Part shown: in pieces, positions 1-7,153 of the stretch
Layout of the letters: every line of letters begins with the position of its first letter
Numbering within the stretch: the stretch's first letter is position 1
Source of the DNA: Roseivirga sp. UBA7431
GTDB taxonomy: Bacteria > Bacteroidota > Bacteroidia > Cytophagales > Cyclobacteriaceae
DNA: 7,944 nucleotides
NCBI GenBank assembly: GCA_002477595.1
Contig: DLQN01000007.1
Coordinates: forward strand, 1-7,944
Reading direction: 5' to 3'
Made by a program: the position numbers and the translations under genes
Notes under the pieces: generated by a model
Databases searched by the model: none
The model's input: the letters and a program-made list of their open reading frames with translations, nothing else
What the model was told of the DNA's origin: nothing

Positions 1-1
1 T

Positions 2-268
2 CGTTTCAACAAAGTCTACTTCTTCAAGGAAGGAAATCATTACTTCAGTTCCTTAAGACTTAAGCTTGTAGGCAAGGAGCTCTACATGGAAAAACTGCCA
101 TTTATAATGGAAGAAGGAGTTGATTCGGATAGTAAATTTCTCGTAGCTGAATTCAGCTTAAACCTCAGGTACTTCGATCTTGAACCCCCTAAAAAGTTTT
201 TAGGCTTAGTCAAAGTGCATGAGGAACTCAATATACGATTGAAGCTCGGAATCAAGGACCAGTATTAG
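2..268 (+). CDS. C-terminal end of an unrecognised protein (5' end outside the window)
   Basis: An open frame runs from the first full codon at position 2 to a TAG stop at 266-268, giving 88 visible residues with no in-frame stop. The methionine at 86 is therefore unlikely to be the true start; the 28 codons before it read as ordinary protein sequence. The visible part is rich in aromatic and charged residues, with alternating hydrophobic stretches (for example around FLVAEFSLNLRYF) suggesting beta strands. No membrane segment or catalytic motif is visible and I do not recognise a family. It converges with the cyanophycinase-like gene, and the two stop codons share TTAG at 265-268, so there is no room for an intergenic terminator. 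That this is coding is fairly sure; its function is unknown. Confidence 0.7.
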   Translation, partial: RFNKVYFFKEGNHYFSSLRLKLVGKELYMEKLPFIMEEGVDSDSKFLVAEFSLNLRYFDLEPPKKFLGLVKVHEELNIRLKLGIKDQY

Positions 269-1107
269 CGGACTACTTTTCTCTCAATCATACTGTACTT
301 TCGGCCTTTTCTGAGCATATGAAAACGTTCTTGACCAGGTTTGTTTTTTACAAACTGATTTGTCGTTTGGTCCCAATGCGTGCCGTCATAAATTAAAGCA
401 TAACTCTGACCAATTACTTCAAATTGGTTTCCTGTGACAAGGATGGCTGTGTTTTCATCTAAAGAAATCCCTAACAGTTCGGGGTAGACTTTCAACACAT
501 CAAACATATCGAACTGACGATTTCGCGCTAGCGTATGCTGATCGACCGCTATGTTCTTCACAAAGCCAAAGCCTTCTTCGTGATCACCCACCATAATCGT
601 ATTGGTTTTACTATCGCCACGCGCTAAATAAGAACCTTGAATAGTTGCACCAGCAGAACTACCTCCAATGACACCGCCTCTGTTAAGTAAGTCGAACAGA
701 TACTCCTGAACCTTAGTATTGAGGTATGAGTCAGCAAACCGCCATTGCCTTCCTCCGGGAAGGTAAACGCCTGTCGCTTCCTTTAGAACGCCAGCAAAAG
801 CCTCTGTATTGGCTTCTTTAGGGTCGATTGTATGGAGAACTGTGACCTTGGCTGCTCCTCGGGCTTTCCATGATTTAACGAGTTCGTCTACTCTTTCATC
901 AGTTACCTCATATCCGCCTGCTGTTGGTATCACGACAATATGTGATTGATTACCACCTGCCAATTCAATAAACTTTGCAAAGACTTCAGGGTCGCGTAAG
1001 GCACCCCCAGCTATAATTAAATGACCTTTTTCGGGGCCTGTAGTTTGTTTTTGAGCACTGAGCCCAAGACAAATAAATAGGGAAAGTATGCTTAGAATAA
1101 TTCTCAT
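265..1107 (-). CDS. Exported cyanophycinase-like serine peptidase (peptidase family S51)
   Basis: The 280-residue product begins with a signal peptide of about 18 residues (MRIILSILSLFICLGLSA, then QKQ) with no good lipobox, so it is predicted to be exported to the periplasm or beyond. The mature part resembles the S51 (cyanophycinase/dipeptidase E) fold. It has an N-terminal strand with IIAGGA (31-36), a PGGRQWRF segment (117-124) like the family's GG-x-Q loop, the nucleophile elbow GGSSAGA (148-154) with Ser151 in the G-x-S-A-G position, DQH (189-191) offering the candidate catalytic His, and LDEN (216-219) matching the family's conserved D-E segment. Length is normal for the family. The start at 1107 overlaps the stop of the upstream SGNH gene as ATGA, suggesting translational coupling. 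No cyanophycin synthetase gene is in view, so the substrate could be another isoaspartyl or acidic peptide. Family assignment is firm; substrate is not. Confidence 0.88.
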   Translation of the reverse strand: MRIILSILSLFICLGLSAQKQTTGPEKGHLIIAGGALRDPEVFAKFIELAGGNQSHIVVIPTAGGYEVTDERVDELVKSWKARGAAKVTVLHTIDPKEANTEAFAGVLKEATGVYLPGGRQWRFADSYLNTKVQEYLFDLLNRGGVIGGSSAGATIQGSYLARGDSKTNTIMVGDHEEGFGFVKNIAVDQHTLARNRQFDMFDVLKVYPELLGISLDENTAILVTGNQFEVIGQSYALIYDGTHWDQTTNQFVKNKPGQERFHMLRKGRKYSMIERKVVR

Positions 1108-1772
1108 GGCTTAATAATTTTAGCTACTTCATCTACGAAGAGGCTGACCCACTCCGTATACATTTGACCAGAGGGATGCAACTTGTCCTTTGCCACCAAT
1201 TCTAGTCTTTCTTTTGCTTCGCGAGAAATAGGGGTGATGTTGAAAAAAGGTATGCCATACGACAGGCTAATGTGCTTGGCAATTCGATTGTACTCGTTTA
1301 ATTCTTTTTCAATTTTGCTTTCTTTTTTTGCTCCAAAAGGCGTTTTCCCATAATCAGGAATCGATACGACAAAGACTTTCTTTGGGTCATTGTTGGCAAA
1401 CTGAACGGCTGCTTTAATCAGTTCTTCGAACTCCTTTTTATACTGATCGATCGGTTTACCTTGATATTGGTTGTTGACCCCAATGAGGAGAGAAACTAGG
1501 TCGTAGCTTGGCCGCAACTCTTTGTCCTTAGAAATTCCATTTTGTAGGTCATCTGTCCTCCAACCGGTTTTTGCAATGATTTTAGGATTTGCAATGGCTA
1601 TTCCACGCTCGTTTAAAAGTTTGACTAACTGAACTGGCCATCTTTCGGATTCTTCTACACTTTCTCCTATTGTATAAGAGTCGCCAAGGGCTAAATAAGT
1701 TTGTTGTGCCATAGCAGAAAAAGTTGATAGTGAAAGGGTTAATACAAAAAGTAGTCTAAGCATCTTAACCAT
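1104..1772 (-). CDS. Exported SGNH/GDSL-family hydrolase (esterase/lipase-like)
   Basis: The 222-residue product starts with a signal peptide ending near SAMAQQ (residues 19-24), so it should act outside the cytoplasm. The SGNH blocks appear in order: ALGDSYT with nucleophile Ser32 in a GDS motif (30-32), block II Gly70 in KTGWRTDD, block III GVNN (98-101) with the oxyanion Asn, and block V DKLHP (196-200) with catalytic Asp196 and His199. These residues support an esterase, acyl-hydrolase or carbohydrate deacetylase; the substrate cannot be read from sequence. It lies 22 bp downstream of smc on the same strand and overlaps the next gene by 4 bp, so it is probably in one transcript. No Shine-Dalgarno is visible upstream of the chosen ATG, and Met4 (1761-1763) is an equally possible start that would still leave a full signal peptide. 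Confidence 0.9.
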   Translation of the reverse strand: MVKMLRLLFVLTLSLSTFSAMAQQTYLALGDSYTIGESVEESERWPVQLVKLLNERGIAIANPKIIAKTGWRTDDLQNGISKDKELRPSYDLVSLLIGVNNQYQGKPIDQYKKEFEELIKAAVQFANNDPKKVFVVSIPDYGKTPFGAKKESKIEKELNEYNRIAKHISLSYGIPFFNITPISREAKERLELVAKDKLHPSGQMYTEWVSLFVDEVAKIIKP

Positions 1773-1794
1773 AGGGAGAGATTATGTTTATAAA

Positions 1795-4700
1795 TTAATC
1801 AGCTAACTCTCTTAAGTCAACTGGCACTACTCTTGAGACACCTTGCTCTATCATGGTGATTCCGTAAATAATGTCTGTTGAAGCCATTGTACGCTTGTTG
1901 TGTGTGACAATGATGAACTGTGACTCCCCAGAAAACTTCTTGATGATTGTATTGAATTTATCAATGTTAGCATCATCCAATGGGGCATCAACCTCATCAA
2001 AAATACAGAAAGGAGCAGGTTTTAAGAGATAGATTGCAAAAAGGAGTGAAGTTGCCGTTAGTGTTTTCTCTCCTCCAGAAAGCTGATTGATAGTCAATGG
2101 CCGCTTACCTTTTGGTTTTGCCATAATTTCAATCGCTGATTCCAGCGGATTACTTGGGTCAACCAATTTCAAATCGCAGTCATCTTCATCAGTAAACAAT
2201 GAGCGGAAGACTTTGATAAAGTTCTCTTTGATGTTCGCAAATGCCTCTAAGAAGGTTTCTTTTGCCACAGTATCTATTTCACCGATGGTTTCAAGTAGCG
2301 AATCTTTGGCTGCAACCAAGTCGTCTTTTTGTTCAGTAATGAAAGTATGCCTCTCTTTAATCTCGCCATAGGCTTCCATCGCCATTGGGTTGACAGGCCC
2401 CATGTTTTCTAGGCGTTCACGGAGCTTTATGACGCTCCTTTCCAATTCCTCTAAAGACTTATGATTACTAAGCTCGTCTTCGCTTTTGATCAGCTCGTCT
2501 AGGTCTACATTGAACTCAACAGAAAGGCGCTCTTTTACTGAGCTTAGCTCTAGTTTGTTTTCATTCAGCCTATTTTGGAGCTCCATCATCAAGGAGTCAG
2601 AATGCTCTCTTTTACGTTGGAGTTCACGTAAGGTCTTGTCAGAGACATCAATATCACCACGTTGAGCGTAATAATCCTTTTCGGCTTCATTTACGCCCTT
2701 TTCGATAGACTCTTTCTCATCATACATCCCGATGAGTTCATCATCTTTTGATGCTGTATTGGCGATTAGCCTTTTGATTTCGGTCTCGTTGTTACTGAGT
2801 TCCGACTGATTCTTTTCGATGCGCTGTTTGCTACCTTCAAAAGCGCTCTGTTTAAAACCAATCTCTTGATTGACAGCACTTACTCTGCTCTGCTTTTGAT
2901 GAGAAAGAATGTTTCTTTCATTGAATACTTGTGACTTCTCAGATAGCTTTTGCGTCTCTGATTTTGCCTTGGCTTCAAGCTCCCCAATTACTGATTCAAC
3001 TTCTGCAAAGGCTATTTCTTCTTCCTCAACTGTTGGTTTTAATTGATCTAAAGCACCACTGATCTTATCAATGTTGGCAACAATGTCTTCTTTACGGTTG
3101 GCTCTGCTCGAAAGCATTTGTGCCAATTGCTCTTTCTTCGTTTTAATAGAAATAAGCTCTTCGTTTACTCGATTAAAGTCAGATTGTAATTGATCTATTT
3201 CCGATTTAAAGGTGTCTGATTTCAATCGAGCAAGCTCCTGTTGGCGATGCTCGAGCTTTTCTTTAATGTTAAAAGACTTAGTTTCAAGTGATTTGATGTC
3301 TTTTTCGAGCTTTTCAAGGTTCTTAGCGCGACCGATGCGTTTTCCTTCGAATAGCCCTACAGAACCACCAGATACGCTGAACTTCCGTTTCGTGTATTGA
3401 CCACTTTCCGTAATGAAAATGGAAGAATCGTCTACTGGTATATCTCCAGGCCCACCTTTAACGATAAATACATTCTCTAAAATAAAGCCAATGAGTTTTT
3501 TATACTTAGGCTCGTACTCAACGATTTCTGTAGCGTGAATCGAGTTTTCGAACAGCTTTGATTCCTTTGCCTCATAACGATCAAAAGCATCAAGCACAAA
3601 GAAATTTGCTTTTCCCTTTGACGCATCACTTAATATAGTCACCGCTTCAAACGCCTGACGTTCAGTATCAACGACATAGTAATTCATGTACGTTTCGAGG
3701 TAATTCTCGATGGTTACACGGTATTTCTCATCACAGGTGATGATATCCGAAAGGAGAGGAGCGTGTTTGTTCCAATTGGCCTTTTTCTTTAAGAATTTGA
3801 TGGCTTCTGGAAAGCCTTCGAGGTTCTCGACTAGTGATTTTGTGAGGTTGTATTCGTTCTTCTTTGAATCAAGACTTCTACTCACTGTCGTGAGTTCTTC
3901 ACGAATAATATCGATGGTTTCAGAAGTTTGCTGAACTGCCTTTGAGTGCTTTTCCTGGTCTGCTTTTCGTTTATCAAGCAGTGTCTTCTTTTCATTGAAA
4001 TCCTTTTCAATGTCCGAGAGCTTTTCATCGAACTGTGCAAGTGTCTCAGATTGCTCTGATGTATCAGACTCAGTTTTGTCAAATTCTGACCTAAGGGTTG
4101 CAAGCTGAATCTCTTTGATTTCAATGTCCTTCTTCAGTGTATAGAGGCGTTCTCTTTTTTCAGCGAAGGTTTTTCTTTTATCTTCATACCCATCTTGGGC
4201 ATTCTGAGCAACTGCTTTTTGTTCTTGATAGATCTTTTCTAACGAACCGACCTCATTGGTGATGTTCTTAAGTTCATTTTCAGCTAAGTCCAGTTCTTTT
4301 CTAAGACTTTCTAGACTGAATGCAGCGCGTTCATTACTCTTACGGTCAGACTCAATTTGTTCCCGAAGGTTATCGCTCTTGTCTTCTAAGAATGTTAACC
4401 GTTCGTTCTTAATTTTTCGATCGCTTTCGAATTGCCTGATCTTATTTACATGCTCATTGAGTGTCTTTTGCCGAGAGGCGAGGAGCTTTTCTTTTGTAAT
4501 CAGATCGGTTTTTCCTTTCTCCATACTGGCCTCTTGCGTAGCGACCAATTGTCCAATCTCTATTTTCCGATCGCCTTCTTGCTTTATCTCCTCTTCTAGC
4601 TTTTTAAAGCTATCCGTTTTTTCCGAAACAGCTCTTCTGGCCAGCTGAACACTGTCAACTTTGTATTCTTCTTTTAGCTTATAATATTTTTCGGCTTGGC

Positions 4701-5328
4701 GGGCTTGTTTTTCAAGGGACTTTAGGTTCTTCTCTATTTCGAAGAGCAGGTCTTCAACACGGTCTAGGTCATCGTCCGTATCTTTTAGCTTTCTAAGCGT
4801 CTCTTTCTTTCGCTTTTTAAATTTAGAGATGCCTGCTGCTTCCTCGAAGAGGTCACGCCTTGAATCGTCTTTATCATTCAAGAGGTTGTCAACCATCCTT
4901 AACTCAATGATAGCATAGCTATTAGAAGCTATACCTGTATCCATAAAGAGATTGTTGATATCCTTAAGGCGGCAACTCACTCCATTCAGTAGGTACTCAC
5001 TTTCACCCGAGCGGTAGTATCTTCTAGTGATGGTTACCTCTGTATATTCGGTAGGCAGGAGGTTCTTAGTGTTTTTGAAAGAGAGGGAGACTTCTGCTAG
5101 CTGGGTGGGTTTTCTTTTCTTGGTGCCGTTAAAGATGATGTTCTCCATCTTTTCCGACCTGAGCATTCTTGTCTTTTGCTCTCCGAGCACCCAACGAATT
5201 GCGTCAACAACATTTGACTTGCCACAGCCATTTGGTCCTACAATACCAGTAATACCTTCATCGAAATTGATAACAACCTTGTCTCCGAAGCTCTTAAATC
5301 CCTTAATTTCAAGTTTGGTAAGTTGCAT
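1795..5328 (-). CDS. smc: Chromosome segregation protein SMC
   Basis: This 1177-residue protein has the complete SMC layout. The N-terminal head has Walker A GPNGCGKS (31-38) and the R-loop arginine in KTRMLR (Arg57). A first coiled-coil arm runs from about 171 to 500. The hinge spans about 504 to 665, opening at EGFPEA and ending near SGGS (653-656). The returning arm leads to the conserved GPVN (977-980), and the C-terminal head has signature LSGGEK (1083-1088), Walker B CIFDEVDAPLDD (1108-1119, catalytic Glu1112) and switch His1143. The family forms a dimeric ATPase that, with ScpA and ScpB, extrudes DNA loops and individualises sister chromosomes; neither partner gene is in the window. 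The Q-loop, usually I-I-x-Q-G, reads IIELRMV (140-146), with Leu143 where the glutamine normally sits. Length is typical and no frameshift is seen. The ATG at 5328 begins directly with the family's usual N-terminus. Confidence 0.98.
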   Translation of the reverse strand: MQLTKLEIKGFKSFGDKVVINFDEGITGIVGPNGCGKSNVVDAIRWVLGEQKTRMLRSEKMENIIFNGTKKRKPTQLAEVSLSFKNTKNLLPTEYTEVTITRRYYRSGESEYLLNGVSCRLKDINNLFMDTGIASNSYAIIELRMVDNLLNDKDDSRRDLFEEAAGISKFKKRKKETLRKLKDTDDDLDRVEDLLFEIEKNLKSLEKQARQAEKYYKLKEEYKVDSVQLARRAVSEKTDSFKKLEEEIKQEGDRKIEIGQLVATQEASMEKGKTDLITKEKLLASRQKTLNEHVNKIRQFESDRKIKNERLTFLEDKSDNLREQIESDRKSNERAAFSLESLRKELDLAENELKNITNEVGSLEKIYQEQKAVAQNAQDGYEDKRKTFAEKRERLYTLKKDIEIKEIQLATLRSEFDKTESDTSEQSETLAQFDEKLSDIEKDFNEKKTLLDKRKADQEKHSKAVQQTSETIDIIREELTTVSRSLDSKKNEYNLTKSLVENLEGFPEAIKFLKKKANWNKHAPLLSDIITCDEKYRVTIENYLETYMNYYVVDTERQAFEAVTILSDASKGKANFFVLDAFDRYEAKESKLFENSIHATEIVEYEPKYKKLIGFILENVFIVKGGPGDIPVDDSSIFITESGQYTKRKFSVSGGSVGLFEGKRIGRAKNLEKLEKDIKSLETKSFNIKEKLEHRQQELARLKSDTFKSEIDQLQSDFNRVNEELISIKTKKEQLAQMLSSRANRKEDIVANIDKISGALDQLKPTVEEEEIAFAEVESVIGELEAKAKSETQKLSEKSQVFNERNILSHQKQSRVSAVNQEIGFKQSAFEGSKQRIEKNQSELSNNETEIKRLIANTASKDDELIGMYDEKESIEKGVNEAEKDYYAQRGDIDVSDKTLRELQRKREHSDSLMMELQNRLNENKLELSSVKERLSVEFNVDLDELIKSEDELSNHKSLEELERSVIKLRERLENMGPVNPMAMEAYGEIKERHTFITEQKDDLVAAKDSLLETIGEIDTVAKETFLEAFANIKENFIKVFRSLFTDEDDCDLKLVDPSNPLESAIEIMAKPKGKRPLTINQLSGGEKTLTATSLLFAIYLLKPAPFCIFDEVDAPLDDANIDKFNTIIKKFSGESQFIIVTHNKRTMASTDIIYGITMIEQGVSRVVPVDLRELAD

Positions 5329-5361
5329 TGCCTAGAATCCGTAAAAAGTAGGTATAGCTAA

Positions 5362-5369
5362 CAAAATTA
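5362..5369 (-). promoter_or_regulatory. Candidate -7 element of the smc promoter
   Basis: On the minus strand this reads TAATTTTG, an exact match to the Bacteroidota -7 consensus TAnnTTTG. It sits about 34 bp ahead of the smc ATG and would give a leader of roughly 25-30 nt. No TTTG or TTG is present at the expected -33 distance, so the assignment rests on the -7 match and its position alone. Confidence 0.4.
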
Positions 5370-5380
5370 GAATTAATTCT
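5369..5380. promoter_or_regulatory. Perfect 12-bp palindrome in the smc divergent spacer
   Basis: The sequence AGAATTAATTCT is identical to its own reverse complement. It lies between the two divergently read genes and exactly between two back-to-back TAnnTTTG matches (5362-5369 minus, 5381-5388 plus). It could be an operator acting on both directions, but AT-rich spacers produce short palindromes by chance and no regulator is known for it here. Confidence 0.3.
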
Positions 5381-5388
5381 TAGATTTG
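5381..5388 (+). promoter_or_regulatory. Candidate -7 element for the small membrane-anchored protein gene
   Basis: TAGATTTG matches TAnnTTTG exactly, but it ends only 8 bp before the ATG at 5397, which would make the transcript nearly leaderless. No TTTG is found at the -33 distance. It could be real for a leaderless message or a coincidence. Confidence 0.22.
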
Positions 5389-5396
5389 CTAGTGTC

Positions 5397-5849
5397 ATGG
5401 ACTTCGACTTAAGTACCCTTCTTCCAATCATTCTAGCGGTTTTATACTATGTGTTCACTGGTGCCAATAAGAAGAAGAAAAAAGCACAAGATGCTCTTGA
5501 CCAAAATCCGCCTGTAAGGCCAGGATCAGTTGGGCCTCCACCAGTTTCACGAAGGCCAACTTTTGAAGAGTTATTAGAAGAGTTTACGGGAGAAAAAAAA
5601 GTAGAGGAAAAGGTTGAGGTAGTTCCTGAATTAGTACCTGAGCCTTTTATACCCATTGCTAGTGTACCTAAGCCAAGCCAGTCTCGACTTGGAATAATAG
5701 ATAGAAAGGAATACAAGACGCTGATTAGATTGGACGAATACAAGGATGATAATCTCGCAGATCAAGAAGACTATAAAGAGTTATTCTCTGATCTTGACTC
5801 AGCAAAGCGAGCCTTTATCTCATCGGAAATTTATAACCGGAAATATTAA
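5397..5849 (+). CDS. Small N-terminally membrane-anchored protein of unknown function
   Basis: The 150-residue product has one hydrophobic segment at residues 8-20 (LLPIILAVLYYVF), followed at once by a lysine run (25-29). By the positive-inside rule the remainder faces the cytoplasm. The middle (about 38-95) is rich in Pro, Glu and Val and looks disordered. The C-terminal 20 residues (about 131-150, from SDLDSAKRAF to YNRKY) are compact and charged and resemble a tail I associate with short hypothetical proteins of Bacteroidota, recalled rather than searched. The start is fixed because no other in-frame ATG would keep the membrane segment. No Shine-Dalgarno is visible. It is transcribed away from smc, and its TAA overlaps the stop of the convergent M56 gene in TTAA (5846-5849). 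Coding status is supported by the anchor-linker-tail layout; function is unknown. Confidence 0.75.
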   Translation: MDFDLSTLLPIILAVLYYVFTGANKKKKKAQDALDQNPPVRPGSVGPPPVSRRPTFEELLEEFTGEKKVEEKVEVVPELVPEPFIPIASVPKPSQSRLGIIDRKEYKTLIRLDEYKDDNLADQEDYKELFSDLDSAKRAFISSEIYNRKY

Positions 5850-7147
5850 GATTTTCGTAATTGGATTGGAAGTATAATTTCAGTCTTAGCCAGTTGCCCG
5901 TTCTTTCTTCCAGGATTCCATTTAAGGCCTTTTCTCAAAGCATCAATCACTTGATTCTCAAATTCATAGCCAAGTCCTTCATCAAAACGAAGGTTTTCGA
6001 GAAGTCCTTTCGTATTTACTGTAAAACGAACGTTTACTTGACCATCGAACTTTGCAGCAACGGCTTCTCCAGGATAGGAAATGTTGTCTTGTAAAAACTC
6101 TTCCCAGTTTCTCACTCCTTTGGTCGGGTAGGAGGCTATATCCTCTGAGCCAAACGTATTATTTTCAATTTGGTAGCTATCGATAGTTAAGTTTTCGGGA
6201 AGCTTCGCTTCAAAAGAGAAGATAAAGAAGAGTAAACCGATTAGAGGTAAGGGTATCAATAGTCTTATGAAGTTGATTTTTTTATCCTTAGTCAGCATTT
6301 GTACACGCTTCACGGTCTGGTTCTTTCCAAAGTAGCTACCATAATCGAGTCCCATTTTCTTAAAGACCGTTTTAACCAATAGCCGGCTATAACTTTCATT
6401 GCCTGTTGCCAGTGCTACCTTTCTATCCGCTAGGTATTCATGACTTTCTTCTAATAGGAACTTGTATAGGTACATGAATGGATTGAACCAGAACAAGACT
6501 TTTAGAAGCTCAATCAACATGATGTCATAAGAGTGTTTTTCTTTGATGTGCACCATTTCATGGTCCATCATTTGTTGTTTCTCAAATGAGGTTAGCTCGA
6601 GTTTATTGTCCCAAAAAAGGTATTTGAAGAAAGAAAAAGTCGGCATTGAGCCATCGGTTTTGACAAGGAAATAGTCTTCCTTAACCTTATATCTTGTTCT
6701 ATGTCTTTTAAACCAGATAATCTCCTTAAAAAACCTTAATTGAAGTAATAATTTCATTAAGCCAATCACAGCACCAGCTACATAAAATAATAATAGTGCT
6801 TCCCACCATAAAAGGAATGGGCGTTGAGACTTCGCAGTGATGGTGTAGGAGTAAGCTTTGTCTGCTTCAATTATCGGTTCACTTCCTACTTCGTTTCCAA
6901 CCTGATGGATGGAGTTGAGCACGGCAGGTGTGTTTTCTGGATTAAAATCTATTTTAAATAATGGAAATGATACAGCAATTAATATTGCTGCCAACAGGTA
7001 GAATCTGTTGTACTGAAAGCATTTTTCTTTTCTTAGAAGAAAGTGGTAGGCTAGGTATAATACTGCAAGGCAAGTAGCTGATTCTAGCGCATAAATTAAT
7101 GCACTGTTAAGTCCTTCTAATAGCTCTATGGTTGGATGCTTTCCCAT
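5846..7147 (-). CDS. M56 (BlaR1-like) membrane metallopeptidase with C-terminal TonB-like domain
   Basis: The 433-residue protein has predicted membrane segments near 17-37, 48-66, 112-135, 209-229 and 294-312. The cytoplasmic zinc-peptidase core carries HEMVH (196-200) and a downstream E-x-x-A-D (Glu237 to Asp241) supplying the third ligand, as in the M56/BlaR1 family. After the last membrane segment, residues about 345-430 look like a TonB C-terminal domain, with SYPG (357-360), a G-x-V-x-V-x-F-x-V strand (369-377) and a conserved-looking WNPG (410-413). In BlaR1 this position holds a penicillin-binding sensor with S-x-x-K, which is absent here. The gene follows blaI by 6 bp, with a weak AGGA overlapping the blaI stop region as a possible ribosome site, so the two are almost certainly cotranscribed. 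The expected role is membrane sensing followed by proteolysis that relieves BlaI repression; the signal is unknown. Confidence 0.92.
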   Translation of the reverse strand: MGKHPTIELLEGLNSALIYALESATCLAVLYLAYHFLLRKEKCFQYNRFYLLAAILIAVSFPLFKIDFNPENTPAVLNSIHQVGNEVGSEPIIEADKAYSYTITAKSQRPFLLWWEALLLFYVAGAVIGLMKLLLQLRFFKEIIWFKRHRTRYKVKEDYFLVKTDGSMPTFSFFKYLFWDNKLELTSFEKQQMMDHEMVHIKEKHSYDIMLIELLKVLFWFNPFMYLYKFLLEESHEYLADRKVALATGNESYSRLLVKTVFKKMGLDYGSYFGKNQTVKRVQMLTKDKKINFIRLLIPLPLIGLLFFIFSFEAKLPENLTIDSYQIENNTFGSEDIASYPTKGVRNWEEFLQDNISYPGEAVAAKFDGQVNVRFTVNTKGLLENLRFDEGLGYEFENQVIDALRKGLKWNPGRKNGQLAKTEIILPIQLRKS

Positions 7148-7153
7148 TAGTTC

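Noticed and set aside
86..268. A complete 60-residue gene starting at the ATG at 86
   Set aside because: The frame is open all the way to the left edge with normal-looking protein sequence, so this is the tail of a longer gene.
1773..1794. Promoter or terminator between smc and the SGNH gene
   Set aside because: Only 22 AT-rich bases, with no TAnnTTTG element and no stem followed by a T run.
3882..4124. 80-residue minus-strand open frame within smc in another frame
   Set aside because: Low-complexity basic sequence inside an intact coiled-coil gene with no independent signal; not evidence of a frameshift, since smc is continuous.
4256..4648. 130-residue plus-strand open frame opposite smc
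   Set aside because: It is Ser/Phe/Leu-rich, the usual antisense shadow of a Glu/Lys-rich coiled coil; there is no start signal and smc fully explains the region. The shorter plus-strand frames at 2087, 3212, 3710 and 5027 are rejected likewise.
5593..5600. Run of eight A in the small membrane protein gene as a phase-variation site
   Set aside because: Lys-rich genes in AT-rich genomes often have such runs. The frame is intact and nothing else suggests slippage control.
5447..5743. 98-residue minus-strand frame opposite the small membrane protein gene
   Set aside because: Composition is what the antisense of a Lys/Glu/Pro-rich gene gives; the plus-strand gene has a coherent anchor, linker and tail.
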